A stretch of 19,644 nt of DNA from Syntrophomonas sp. UBA4922 (GTDB lineage: Bacteria > Bacillota > Syntrophomonadia > Syntrophomonadales > Syntrophomonadaceae). The translations under genes were made by a program, and so were the position numbers. How positions within the stretch are numbered: position 1 is the first letter of the stretch; every line of letters begins with the position of its first letter. The notes under the pieces are model-generated. The model saw only the letters and a list, made by a program, of their open reading frames with translations, did not search any database and was not told the DNA's origin. Shown here in pieces: positions 5,141-14,021 of this stretch. The stretch covers positions 92,562 to 112,205 of the forward strand of contig DHBS01000051.1 in assembly GCA_002398825.1 (NCBI GenBank). The letters are read 5' to 3'.

Positions 5141-6761
5141 AATCACGAATTTGGAGCCTCTTAAGATTGGAGCGCGAGGGGCTCAAAGCACCTATGCCGA
5201 ACCTACGGCGGAATACATACCCGGCTCAACTTTGCGGGGGGCTCTCATAAGGAAATTGATTCGTTTGGGATTATTCAACGACAACACCAAAAGCGATTTT
5301 TTATTGGGCATGGATTGCTATAATGCTTATCCTTATGTTGCCGAAGCCTTTTATCTGCCCCACCCCTTCCATTTACGAGTGGATAAACATAAGTGGCGAG
5401 AAGCAAGGGCACTTGGTGAAAAAGAGGCACCGTTATCTAATTTGTTGAAAGAAAAAGAAAACGGCTCAGAGGCGAAGAATCATCCGGAATATCGTTTTAT
5501 GACTGTTAAACAGGATGGGCTTCAAGGAAAAAAAGTTGCGAAAGAATATAGACTGCACCATTCAACCTGCAAGAGCCAACTGCTAGAGCCGGAAAATCTA
5601 TTCCGCTACGAAGCCATTTCCGCAGGCCAGAAATTCCGAGGGATCCTTAAATATAAAGCGGAACTGGAAGAGCAGATAAATACTTTACTGGGAGAAATCA
5701 GAGTTTTTTACCTGGGAGGCTCGAAAGGCTCCGGATATGGCAAGAGCGAACTGAAAGCTATAACTGACCCCCTGGAATGCTATACGGAAGTTAAAGAAAA
5801 ATTGGGAATACGATCATCTTATGCAGGCGATGAAAATAAAATAACCATTACCTGCCTTTCCGACTGTTTGTTTAGAAATGAATTGGGACAGCCCATCAAT
5901 CACCTATCTGAACAGTACTTATATGAATTGACCGGGAAATATCCGATCTTAGAAAAACAATTTATTCAGACCGGACAAACCGAAGGCTACAATAACACCT
6001 GGAAAGCCAGATATCCCAAAGAGACAACGGTCAAGGCCGGTTCTGTACTGAGATATAGATTTGCCGAGGGATTGACAGCAGGGGAAAGGCAGCAATTGAG
6101 CAAGTTGGAGGAAAAGCTGGCGGGCAGTCGAACCCAGGATGGATACGGCTGGCTGGGAGTGGACTTATACTATCCCGAAGATCTGTTGCTTAACGAAGAA
6201 AGTGACGATAAGAGTGACGCTGGAAGTAAAGAAAAGAATGATTTTCGCTTAGAGGCGCTGTTGCAGGAGGAGCCGATAAAAGAAACTTTCAAAATTCTGA
6301 TCGGAGGATTGCAGGAAGCCAAAGAACGCTGGCTTAAAGTGCTCTTTAATCAGTTGTTAGGAGATGCCTATGATAGTGATAAGGATTTAATTATTGCATT
6401 AGAATTAAACAGCAGCCAACTTAAAAATATGGAAGATTTAATTGATAATTGGTGTGAATTAAAGGCAAAGAATAATCCGGACAATCGGGAGGGAAAAACG
6501 AAAATCATCTTGGAGCGTTATTATGCTAACGATAGAGACCTGTTTTCTTTAAAAAAATGCGATTTTAAGGAAATTTGGAATTATTTGACCGGTAGTCACA
6601 ACGAAAAATTAAGAGCGTTTGCCAGTAGAACTTTAAGTTCACAACGGGGCAGCCTTTTTTATTTTGATTTTCATGATAAGGAGCAGGCAGCAAGGCAATT
6701 TATAGCCGATCTGGTAAAAACGGGACTATATATCGAACGGATGAGGAGGGGGCAGAAATGA
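5118..6761 (+). CDS. csx10: Csx10-like Cas5 with C-terminal extension (possible Cas5-Cas11 fusion)
   Basis: ATG 5118 is preceded by AGGGGGTGA at 5 nt; an in-frame GTG at 5109 lies inside that site and is rejected. The protein has 547 aa. Domain 1 (about 1-215) has EYIPGSTLRGALIRKL (32-47) and glycine-rich loop YLGGSKGSGYGKSEL (198-212). Domain 2 (about 240-350) has ITCLSDCLFRNELGQPI, AGSVLRYRF and the loop GSRTQDGYGWLGVDLY (336-351), the Csx10 pattern of the Cas5 group. After an acidic linker (about 360-375), roughly 170 residues remain that are mostly helical, unlike RAMP domains. No separate Cas11/Csm2-type small subunit gene exists in this module, and in III-Dv complexes Cas11 follows Cas5 in the same chain. 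I therefore infer that the extension is the Cas11 part. The Cas5 assignment is firm; the Cas11 assignment is a proposal. Confidence 0.83.
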   Translation: MCYYRIVEITNLEPLKIGARGAQSTYAEPTAEYIPGSTLRGALIRKLIRLGLFNDNTKSDFLLGMDCYNAYPYVAEAFYLPHPFHLRVDKHKWREARALGEKEAPLSNLLKEKENGSEAKNHPEYRFMTVKQDGLQGKKVAKEYRLHHSTCKSQLLEPENLFRYEAISAGQKFRGILKYKAELEEQINTLLGEIRVFYLGGSKGSGYGKSELKAITDPLECYTEVKEKLGIRSSYAGDENKITITCLSDCLFRNELGQPINHLSEQYLYELTGKYPILEKQFIQTGQTEGYNNTWKARYPKETTVKAGSVLRYRFAEGLTAGERQQLSKLEEKLAGSRTQDGYGWLGVDLYYPEDLLLNEESDDKSDAGSKEKNDFRLEALLQEEPIKETFKILIGGLQEAKERWLKVLFNQLLGDAYDSDKDLIIALELNSSQLKNMEDLIDNWCELKAKNNPDNREGKTKIILERYYANDRDLFSLKKCDFKEIWNYLTGSHNEKLRAFASRTLSSQRGSLFYFDFHDKEQAARQFIADLVKTGLYIERMRRGQK

Positions 6762-8110
6762 ATCAGCAAGGCCATAAACTCATTATCTATGAATTTAGTA
6801 TTGAGGCCGTTTCCCCGGTCTTCTTTGGCGCCGTTGAACCACAAGAACTGGTTAAAGACTCCCAGGGAGCGCCGATACTATTCGGCAATTCTATCGGCGG
6901 CGCTTTGAGGGACTGCCTGGAGGCATGTGATGTGCCGGAAGATACGGTCTATACTTATATGGGCGGGAACCGGAATAATGAATTTTTGCCAAGTTTGCTT
7001 TATATCAGTGATGGCAAAATTACAGGATGTCATGAATTCGGCTGCCAAGAGGGAACAGCCATAGACCCTGCTTGTGGGAGCGCCAAGAAGAACCATAAAT
7101 ATACGTTAGAATATTTGCCTGTGGGAAGCGTCATAACGTTCCGGATAGAATGTGAAGCAGGAGACTATGCTGAGGAGACGGAATTTCATACAATCATCGG
7201 TACCTGGGCACAGGGTTTCCGAACCGGAAGCATCCGACTGGGAGGACAACAGAATAACGGATGGGGGCAGTTTCAACTAAAGGAGCTAAAGAAAAAGGAA
7301 TTCGTATTTCGTACCCCGGACGATTTGGATGAGTATATTAAGTATATTGTTAAACAGCCGGAGCAGTCTTTTATTTCTGTTAATGCGGGAGAGCTGCCGC
7401 GTTATGAAATGGCTCAGGGGAAAAAGGTTGCCTTTTCTTTAGAAGGCGAATTTCCTTATGGATTATATCAGGCTTTTGCAGACAAGAAGGACTCGCAATT
7501 AACCGGATTGCAGAAGCGAGGGGACAGCTACTATTTGCTGGCCAGCAGTTTCAAAGGAATCGTGCGAAGCGAGGTCAGGGTTCTGTTGGGCAAATTCCTC
7601 GGCGCTGAAAAGGTTGACGCCAAGCTGGAGGAGATATTCGGAAACCAAGACCGCAAGGGAAAAATACGCTTTGCCGACGTTGTATTGGAGAACAGCGGCC
7701 CAGTTAAGGTCAAGCGCTTTGATAAAGAACAAAAACCTTTCGACGGAAAGCCTGTTTATATCAAAATAGACCGGTTAACCGGTGGGGCCTTTGACGGCGC
7801 CCTGAAACAGCAAAGAGAAATCTGGGGCAGCGCGCTGCTCCAGTGTCAGTTAACTTTGGAGCAGGAACAAGACCAAGCCTTGCTTTTTCCGCTCATTTAC
7901 GTTTTGAGGCGGATCGGCAGCGGCTTAGTCCCTTTAGGGGGAAGAACAGCTGCGGGGTTAGGGGAATTTACGGGCAGTCAAGTCAAGCTGACCGGAGAGA
8001 TAGAAGAGAATGTTCCCACGGGCCATCATTTATCTCCGCAGCAAATCAACAGAATGCGGACATATTACAACGCATTTGAAAGGTGGTGCGGCAGTCAATG
8101 CGATATGTAG
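6758..8110 (+). CDS. Double-Cas7 RAMP protein (Cas7-2x) of the type III-D module
   Basis: This 450-aa protein contains two tandem RAMP domains. Domain 1 (about 1-185) has PILFGNSIGGALRD (39-52) and a glycine-rich loop TGSIRLGGQQNNGWGQF (156-172). Domain 2 (about 222-412) has YLLASSFKGIVR (259-270), EIFGNQDRKGKIRFADVVL (292-310, the Csm3 LFGxxxxxGRLxFxD signature), KIDRLTGGAFDGAL (336-349) and RRIGSGLVPLGGRTAAGLGEF (384-404). Counting back from SSFKG, D245 falls exactly where the catalytic Asp of Csm3 lies, so domain 2 is a candidate target-RNA nuclease. Domain 1 has E27/E30 near the same place but no aligned Asp. ATG 6758 overlaps the csx10 stop (ATGA) and has GAGGAGGGGG upstream. It is predicted to provide two consecutive backbone positions. 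Confidence 0.85.
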   Translation: MNQQGHKLIIYEFSIEAVSPVFFGAVEPQELVKDSQGAPILFGNSIGGALRDCLEACDVPEDTVYTYMGGNRNNEFLPSLLYISDGKITGCHEFGCQEGTAIDPACGSAKKNHKYTLEYLPVGSVITFRIECEAGDYAEETEFHTIIGTWAQGFRTGSIRLGGQQNNGWGQFQLKELKKKEFVFRTPDDLDEYIKYIVKQPEQSFISVNAGELPRYEMAQGKKVAFSLEGEFPYGLYQAFADKKDSQLTGLQKRGDSYYLLASSFKGIVRSEVRVLLGKFLGAEKVDAKLEEIFGNQDRKGKIRFADVVLENSGPVKVKRFDKEQKPFDGKPVYIKIDRLTGGAFDGALKQQREIWGSALLQCQLTLEQEQDQALLFPLIYVLRRIGSGLVPLGGRTAAGLGEFTGSQVKLTGEIEENVPTGHHLSPQQINRMRTYYNAFERWCGSQCDM

Positions 8111-8526
8111 ATTTTGATGCGGCGGAATCCCTGGTGGAACAAAGCGATTTTACCAAAAGTTATTATTATATCGCTCATTTGCTGGATCGTGTTTTACTGG
8201 GGCAAGAGAAAGATGACAAGTATGATGCGCTAAAACAGGCCCTCAGAGACGGTCAGGTTTTAGAACTGCATTTATTCAACGAGGAAAAGGAAATTTTTGC
8301 AACCAGAGCGGATGGCCGATATCTTGTGTATCATCCTCTTTTACACAAAAAGGAGTATACAGAACAGCCCGTAATCACCCGCTGCTATGAATTAATGCGG
8401 GGGTTGCTGAAAGCCAATGGGATGGAGAATTGCCGGTTAGAGATGAAGGAATATATAGATTATGATGAGGAGAGCCATCTGGCGTATGTTAAAAAGACCA
8501 TATTGCACCGGTTCAAGGAGGAATGA
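8098..8526 (+). CDS. csx19: Csx19-like type III-D accessory subunit
   Basis: This is a 142-aa protein. ATG 8098 has AAAGGTGG about 10 nt upstream; an in-frame GTG at 8083 lies within that site. Features resembling Csx19 (TIGR03984) are a central strand VLELHLFNEEKEIFATR (54-70), followed by a C-terminal EYIDYDEESHLAYVKK (118-133). The family usually shows LxELRLFG...W and YLDYDExG...Y in the same order and spacing. Its position between the double Cas7 and the large Cas7 is the position of csx19 in III-D loci. It has no recognised catalytic motif. In III-Dv complexes Csx19 is a structural subunit. It overlaps the preceding gene by 13 bp and ends 3 nt before the next start. Confidence 0.62.
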   Translation: MRYVDFDAAESLVEQSDFTKSYYYIAHLLDRVLLGQEKDDKYDALKQALRDGQVLELHLFNEEKEIFATRADGRYLVYHPLLHKKEYTEQPVITRCYELMRGLLKANGMENCRLEMKEYIDYDEESHLAYVKKTILHRFKEE

Positions 8527-8529
8527 AAG

Positions 8530-10815
8530 TTGAATAAAGATAAAAAAAAGAATAACCGCAAAAATCTTCAAGGCTCCAATGAAAAATACGTAACCCTGCC
8601 GTATGATTTTCTTCCCTTTCCCAGCAAGTGGCATCCGTACGCCGGGAAAGGGGAACTGTCGGAGTGGAGCCTTCCCCGGCATGACCGGCGGGATCAGCTA
8701 AGCGGCTATATTCAATATAAGCTGCGGCCCCAATCGGATCTGGCTGTGGAAATAAAAGAGGGAAAAGACGGAAGGCTATTTCTGGGCGGCAGCCAGATGC
8801 GGGGGCGGGTGCGAACCAATCTGGAGATATTAAGCTGGAGCTACCCTCGTTTTATTGCTACTCCGCCCATGCTGTTCAGGGACTTTACCGGAGATTTAAA
8901 GAGTTCTTACCAAGGGAAAATGAATATCGCAAATGGCATTGAAAGATCAATCCAGGCGGGATTCTTGAAGCAAGATGACGATGGATTTTATGTGGTTCCA
9001 GCCCAAAAGTATTTCGCCGATAAATATTTTGCTTCCATCAAAGAACACAGACTCATCAACGTGGGGTTTAAAAGAGCAGGAACGTTTGCATGGCTGTATG
9101 ATCAAGGTACAAGCAAGAAACAATTTGAAAAAATAAATGAAATTCAAAAGCAAATTGATATACTGACCGATGAAATAAAAAAACTGCGGGAACAGCTGCA
9201 GGATGACTTAGCCCTTATCCAGGACAGTATTAATAATCTTTTTATTAAAAACTTTAATTTTACTACGTCTGGCCGTTTAACTTATATAAGAAATCAAGTG
9301 AAAAGAAATGTGGAGTATGATTATGGAAAATATTTGGAAGAAATGGGTGGTGAATTATTAACGGAGTTAAATCAACTAAGAACAGAAGATGATAAGTTAA
9401 AAGATTTTTTTATGAAAATGGCGGAAAGATGGATCTTAAAAGCAGAAGTTGACATCAACTACCTAAAACTGTCAAAAAACCGGCCATTTTACCCTTATCA
9501 GATCCCAGTTTATTATAGTCAAAATACTAACGGTGGAATAGACAGTATCACATCTGACGCAACGAAGGATGTAAATTTAAAGGGCTATATTTTTAATTCT
9601 ACCAATGCCGGTTCCAAAAGAAGTCATTACTTCATAAAAGAAGAGGAAAAAGGGAAGATCGGATTTGCCGTGCCACCGGCTGTCATTCAAAGCTATAGAC
9701 AAAATTATAAAAAATCAAAGAATCAAGAGAAGATAAAAGATTTTTATAATATATTTGATAACTATCAAACACTGCTAAAGGATAATCCCGAAGGCCCGAT
9801 TGTGTTTTTTCAAACAAGAAAAGATGGAAAAGTAGAAAAGATTGGCCGTACCCCTTATTTTAAAATTCCGTACAATCATTCCATCGGGGATATTCTTCAA
9901 GAAAAGGGCGAAAACAATAAAATAGGTTATGCCGATGCTTTGTTTGGCTTTACTCCTGATATTTTTGAATCAACAGGGCCAGAGAAAGAAAATGAGAATG
10001 ACGAAAAAACAACAGGCTATAAATCACGGCTGCGCTTTTCGCCGTTGGATATAAAAGGAAAATTTGATCGTAACCGACAATATGTTAGTGAACAAATCCT
10101 CCTTCCCAGCCCTTTTGCCAGTGCCAGCGCTATGTATCTCCGGCAGACAGAAAACAAAAAAACGCTGTCAACCTATGAGGACCAGAAAATACCTCGACTA
10201 AATGGCTATAAATACTATCATATATTGGATAAGGTGCAAAAAAGCAAAGAAGAGCCCGTCAATATGATAAGCACCAAAGGCGTGATGAAACATAATGAGC
10301 ATGACAGATTTCATTTAGAGGGTAAAATCTATTTTCACAATTTAGCGCATGAGGAATTAGGTCTTCTGCTGCTTAGCCTGGACGTGAAAGAGGTTTTGCA
10401 ATCCCAGCAATATGTTGATTTCATAGAGGAAAACCGTCATTTGATTCAAAATGCCTGTGAGCAGATTGGCGGAGCCAAACCTTACGGTTACGGCAAAGTA
10501 AAAGTAGAAATTGATAACCTGTATCTCGAAAAAAGAGATTGCTCTTTTGAATCACTAATTCTTGATCCGCTGGAAGAAAAAACCGACCGATATGAATATA
10601 TAGATGCCTTTATTCACGAAATGTATGCAGAAGGACAAGAAGCTTATTTTCGCGACTTTAAAAATTACATTGAGAGCAAGCAGGAAAGGAATCGGGAGGA
10701 AAAAGCGGGTGAGAATTATAGCAGAGAAAGTCCTACAACCATCAATTGGAATAATCTAAGTGAAAAGATAAGGGGCGGATATCCTAAAGAGTGGAGGCTC
10801 TGGAGAAAAGAATAA
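8530..10815 (+). CDS. TIGR03986-like large RAMP (Cas7 with insertion) of the type III-D module
   Basis: This 761-aa protein starts at TTG 8530, with AAGGAGG 8 nt upstream deciding this start. The N-terminus has EKYVTLPYDFLPFPSKW, then LSGYIQYKLRPQSDL, with D70 close to the Csm3 catalytic Asp position, and LFLGGSQMRGRVR (83-95). Later come GYIFNSTNAGSKRSHYF (352-368), GYADALFGFTP (466-476), YKSRLRFSPL and a C-terminal glycine-rich loop IGGAKPYGYGKVKVEI (646-661). These are the hallmarks of TIGR03986-family CRISPR RAMPs. Between about 190 and 320 lies an inserted, charged, probably coiled-coil segment with regular Leu/Ile spacing (196-235 and 266-300). It is the likely terminal Cas7 backbone subunit, equivalent to the Cas7 with insertion of III-Dv complexes. 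It is the last gene of the III-D block; cas8b starts 86 bp later. Confidence 0.82.
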   Translation: MNKDKKKNNRKNLQGSNEKYVTLPYDFLPFPSKWHPYAGKGELSEWSLPRHDRRDQLSGYIQYKLRPQSDLAVEIKEGKDGRLFLGGSQMRGRVRTNLEILSWSYPRFIATPPMLFRDFTGDLKSSYQGKMNIANGIERSIQAGFLKQDDDGFYVVPAQKYFADKYFASIKEHRLINVGFKRAGTFAWLYDQGTSKKQFEKINEIQKQIDILTDEIKKLREQLQDDLALIQDSINNLFIKNFNFTTSGRLTYIRNQVKRNVEYDYGKYLEEMGGELLTELNQLRTEDDKLKDFFMKMAERWILKAEVDINYLKLSKNRPFYPYQIPVYYSQNTNGGIDSITSDATKDVNLKGYIFNSTNAGSKRSHYFIKEEEKGKIGFAVPPAVIQSYRQNYKKSKNQEKIKDFYNIFDNYQTLLKDNPEGPIVFFQTRKDGKVEKIGRTPYFKIPYNHSIGDILQEKGENNKIGYADALFGFTPDIFESTGPEKENENDEKTTGYKSRLRFSPLDIKGKFDRNRQYVSEQILLPSPFASASAMYLRQTENKKTLSTYEDQKIPRLNGYKYYHILDKVQKSKEEPVNMISTKGVMKHNEHDRFHLEGKIYFHNLAHEELGLLLLSLDVKEVLQSQQYVDFIEENRHLIQNACEQIGGAKPYGYGKVKVEIDNLYLEKRDCSFESLILDPLEEKTDRYEYIDAFIHEMYAEGQEAYFRDFKNYIESKQERNREEKAGENYSRESPTTINWNNLSEKIRGGYPKEWRLWRKE

Positions 10816-10901
10816 CTGATGCAATCAATCAATTCTGCAGTATATATTCAGAAAGACCGGAAAACAGGTAGAACATATTAAGCAGGAAAGGAGGTTTGGT
10901 T

Positions 10902-12986
10902 ATGAATTTGAACCAGTTAACCGCGTATATAGGCAGTAATGTTGGAAGCCAGGGAGAATTAGGCTCAATCGTGAAAAAGATAAGTACAAGCCAAAATGAA
11001 AATACAAACTTGTTCACGGTTTTTCTGATTTTTGATCTCAGTGATAGACAAATATTTTTTGGCCGACCGGAACCGTTTACGGATGAATCAGTTTATCACT
11101 ACAACTATTTTGGTAACAATCCCGGGGCATCGACTCAGTATTACCTTGCACGTGATATAAAATCAACCGGTTATTTGCTGGGGACGGTAATGAGCGATCT
11201 ATATTTGCTGCTCAAAAAGCATCAGATGGGAAATAGCGAATTGGGCTGCCTGATAAAGGAAATGGAGGAAGCTGGACTGGTTGTGACTGATGAAAGACAA
11301 GGCAAAGGATATGTCCAATTAAACCGATTGCGCGTATTTAAGGACATAAGCAGTAATAAGATCATCGAACTTTCAGAGAAAAAAACGGTAGTTTGCAAGA
11401 CCGGCGATGACAATGAGATTAGATACAGTTTAGAAAAACTGGTGAGAGAAGATATGGGTGATGATAATAAACATAATCAGTATGCCTTGGTAGTGCCTGC
11501 GGTCAAAACCGCGGATGGCGGTATTATTGTTATGAGCACCCACCCTGATTTTGCGGAACTGGTCAAAAAAGAAAAATTGAGAGATGAGCCGGCCGAGCAG
11601 GATGAGGGAATACCGGCAAGAGTGTGCCATCTTTGCGGACGGGCCAAACACGATGTGAAATACGATTATGCAAAGAAATTCAACCAATCCCGGATCAATA
11701 AAATATTTACCACCACGACGATAAACACCGCGCCGTATTTTAAGAAAAAAGATTATGACCTGGTATATGCACTGTGCAATCAATGCTACCGGAAACTGCT
11801 GACCGGGGAAAAAGAAGTCAGTGAGCGCTTTCAGGGGAAGATTGCCAGCGAGAACGTATTTATCATTCCCGAGTCGCTGTTAGGTGATTTCAATTATCAA
11901 TTTTTAGGGAGAATCAAAGACCATGTCGACCTGGCTTTCAGCCGCGATGACGCCGATGCCTGGCTGGGGCAAATTGAAAAAGAATCGGAATTGATGGAGC
12001 AATCATTTTACACCGTAAACTTTGTTTTTTATCGTACCGACGGTAAATCGGTGACAATCCTGCAAGTGATTGAAGATGTGCCGATTCTGCGTTTTACCCG
12101 GATAATTCGGACTATTGCCGAAATACTCGAGCAAATGCGGCCCCATTTGAAATGGATGTCTATCGGTAGCATCTACCGCATTATTCCGGTCAAAACCAAT
12201 AAGAAAAAAGAACAATTGGATATAGGCCGGGTCTTAACCTTATACCAAATGCTTTTGACAGGCGGTGAAATAGCCCAAGAGAATCTTTTCGGCTATGCGC
12301 TTGAAGCCCTGGATAAGGGGTTGAAGCAACTAGGCAAAAAACAGCCCGACAACTACTGGAATATGAATTTATCCAGGTATGTCGGGGGGAAAGAAGACTT
12401 TTTTATAAAAAACATAATTATGTCTTATATCGTGCTCTTTCATATCTGCCAGCGCTTTAACTTGCTTGATCGCAACGAGTTTATGCCGAAGGAGAAAAGG
12501 GGGAATTTGATGGAAGCCAGTTTTAACAAGAAAATCGCCGGTTCCATAGAACGGATGGAACAATTTCTTGACCAGCAGGGCTTTAAAAAGGAAGCTCGGG
12601 CCTTGTTTTATTTGGGAACCTTGGTCTACAGAGTGGCGGTAGCCCAATATAAACAAGAACACCATACCAAACCGGTATTAAAAAAGATAGACTTCCAGGG
12701 GATGCCGCCCCGGGATATTCATCGTTTATATTTCGAAGCAGTCGAAAAACTGCACCAGTATAAATACCTTAACTTATTTGAGGAAGCCTTGATGAACCGT
12801 TTCCATTATTATGCCGGTTCTATGGAAGGGAAATGGCCTCTGAGCGAGCATGCCAATGTTTTTTATGTGATGGCCGGTTATGCTTATATGGTGGGAAGCA
12901 AGCCGATAGATTGGAATCAGGAGGAAATAACCGCTTTTGCAGAAATGGAAAGGGAGGACGAAGGAAATGATAGTCAAGCAGAATAG
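10902..12986 (+). CDS. cas8b: Cas8b, large subunit of type I-B Cascade
   Basis: ATG 10902 has AAAGGAGGT 6 nt upstream and gives 694 aa; an in-frame TTG at 10896 is ignored. The protein resembles the TM1802/Csh1 group. A zinc-finger-like pair of motifs, CHLC (242-245) and CNQC (292-295), flanks a basic segment, as is usual for Cas8b. The protein recognises the PAM and holds the target-strand entry site of Cascade. Its C-terminal 158 residues are helical and probably also produced separately as Cas11b from an internal start. The preceding 86 bp carry no obvious strong promoter; TATATT at 10843-10848 is a weak candidate. The gene probably continues the upstream transcript. The cas7 start lies 20 bp inside its 3' end. 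Confidence 0.9.
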   Translation: MNLNQLTAYIGSNVGSQGELGSIVKKISTSQNENTNLFTVFLIFDLSDRQIFFGRPEPFTDESVYHYNYFGNNPGASTQYYLARDIKSTGYLLGTVMSDLYLLLKKHQMGNSELGCLIKEMEEAGLVVTDERQGKGYVQLNRLRVFKDISSNKIIELSEKKTVVCKTGDDNEIRYSLEKLVREDMGDDNKHNQYALVVPAVKTADGGIIVMSTHPDFAELVKKEKLRDEPAEQDEGIPARVCHLCGRAKHDVKYDYAKKFNQSRINKIFTTTTINTAPYFKKKDYDLVYALCNQCYRKLLTGEKEVSERFQGKIASENVFIIPESLLGDFNYQFLGRIKDHVDLAFSRDDADAWLGQIEKESELMEQSFYTVNFVFYRTDGKSVTILQVIEDVPILRFTRIIRTIAEILEQMRPHLKWMSIGSIYRIIPVKTNKKKEQLDIGRVLTLYQMLLTGGEIAQENLFGYALEALDKGLKQLGKKQPDNYWNMNLSRYVGGKEDFFIKNIIMSYIVLFHICQRFNLLDRNEFMPKEKRGNLMEASFNKKIAGSIERMEQFLDQQGFKKEARALFYLGTLVYRVAVAQYKQEHHTKPVLKKIDFQGMPPRDIHRLYFEAVEKLHQYKYLNLFEEALMNRFHYYAGSMEGKWPLSEHANVFYVMAGYAYMVGSKPIDWNQEEITAFAEMEREDEGNDSQAE
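12510..12986 (+). CDS. cas11b: Internal translation product Cas11b within cas8b
   Basis: An in-frame ATG at 12510 is preceded by AAAAGGGGG with 6 nt spacing, an unusually good ribosome binding site inside a coding region. It opens a 158-aa product identical to the C-terminal end of Cas8b, beginning MEASFNKKIAGSIERM and largely helical. Separate production of Cas11 from inside cas8 is established for type I-B, I-C and I-D systems. No stand-alone I-B small-subunit gene is present here. Length and helical content fit the small subunit of Cascade. The site and frame are seen; translation is inferred. Confidence 0.65.
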   Translation: MEASFNKKIAGSIERMEQFLDQQGFKKEARALFYLGTLVYRVAVAQYKQEHHTKPVLKKIDFQGMPPRDIHRLYFEAVEKLHQYKYLNLFEEALMNRFHYYAGSMEGKWPLSEHANVFYVMAGYAYMVGSKPIDWNQEEITAFAEMEREDEGNDSQAE

Positions 12987-14007
12987 TGAATTCATATTTC
13001 TTTTTGAGGCCAGTATGACCAACCCTAACGGAGATCCGGACCAGGAGAACAAGCCGCGTATGGACTATGAGACCTCCACGCTGCTGGTCAGCGACGCCAG
13101 GAGAAAAAGAGACTGCCGGGATTTTTTGAAAGAGAAAGGATTCCGTATTTTCGTTGATACCCTGGAGGACAAAAAAGTACCGATGGATAAAATGTTTGAA
13201 CATATAATAGACCGGTATTTGAATGATGAGAACATCCTGTCCGAGCTGAAAAAATCAATTCCGGAACTGCAGGCATCCTGGCTGCTGGGCGACCAAGCTT
13301 CAGAATTTAAGGAACAGTATGGCAAGCTTAAAAAGGACAATAAAAAGAAATCCGAATTCACAGCCTTCAACAACCTGTTGTTGACCGAGATAATTAAGGA
13401 TTCGCTAATCGATATCAGATTGTTTGGGAGTGCCATGGCGGTGGAAGGAGTATCCCGAACTTATACCGGCCCGGTGCAAATGAATTGGGGCTATTCGCTG
13501 CATCCGGTGGAACTGGTCAAATCAAATACCATTACCTCTATCATGAATGATGACAACTCCACCTTTGGGAAAAAGCATAAGGTGCATTATGCTTTGGTGG
13601 CTCATTATGGAACTATCAACAAATTCAGCGCCCGCAAGACGGGTATGACCGAGGATGACCGGGAGATATTCCGTAAAGCCCTGGTGCAGGGGATGATGAA
13701 TAAACAAACCGACAGCAAGCAGGGCCAGATGCCTTTGCTCTATTTGGAAATCATATACAAAGAAGATTTTGATGGATATTTGGGTGATCTGCGGCGTTTC
13801 GTCAATGTTGATTATGATGAGCAGAAAGCGATAAGAGGTATGCAGGATCTGAAAATTGATTTCAGTAGCCTGGCGGAGGCGGTTTTGTATATGAAAAACA
13901 ACCAGTATATAGAAAAAGTAATTGCCTGGATTAATCCTTTCGTTAAGCCGGAAGCCCTGGAATTGCCGCAATATGAAATCGTCGATTTGTGGGAGAAAAT
14001 AGGATAA
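12967..14007 (+). CDS. cas7: Cas7 (Csh2), type I-B Cascade backbone
   Basis: ATG 12967 gives 346 aa; an upstream in-frame TTG at 12937 is less likely because AGGGAGG lies before the ATG. The N-terminus FIFLFEASMTNPNGDPDQEN followed by PRMDYETSTLLVSDARRKRD is the signature of the Csh2/TIGR01595 family. The motif NGDPD..N.PR.D..T..VSD..RKR is present almost intact. FGSAMAVEG and TGPVQMNWGYSLHPVE further on are also family-typical. Copies of this subunit line the crRNA in the I-B Cascade. It overlaps cas8b by 20 bp, suggesting coupled translation. Confidence 0.94.
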   Translation: MIVKQNSEFIFLFEASMTNPNGDPDQENKPRMDYETSTLLVSDARRKRDCRDFLKEKGFRIFVDTLEDKKVPMDKMFEHIIDRYLNDENILSELKKSIPELQASWLLGDQASEFKEQYGKLKKDNKKKSEFTAFNNLLLTEIIKDSLIDIRLFGSAMAVEGVSRTYTGPVQMNWGYSLHPVELVKSNTITSIMNDDNSTFGKKHKVHYALVAHYGTINKFSARKTGMTEDDREIFRKALVQGMMNKQTDSKQGQMPLLYLEIIYKEDFDGYLGDLRRFVNVDYDEQKAIRGMQDLKIDFSSLAEAVLYMKNNQYIEKVIAWINPFVKPEALELPQYEIVDLWEKIG

Positions 14008-14021
14008 TGGAGGCGTAAGCC

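Noticed and set aside
10816..10901. A separate promoter for the type I-B module
   Set aside because: TATATT at 10843-10848 has only TGCAAT at -35 spacing. The match is poor and there is no terminator before it, so read-through from upstream is more likely.
11430..11783. Long minus-strand ORFs inside cas8b, cas7 and cas5
   Set aside because: They lie wholly within well-supported plus-strand genes, lack ribosome binding sites and show no recognisable family features.
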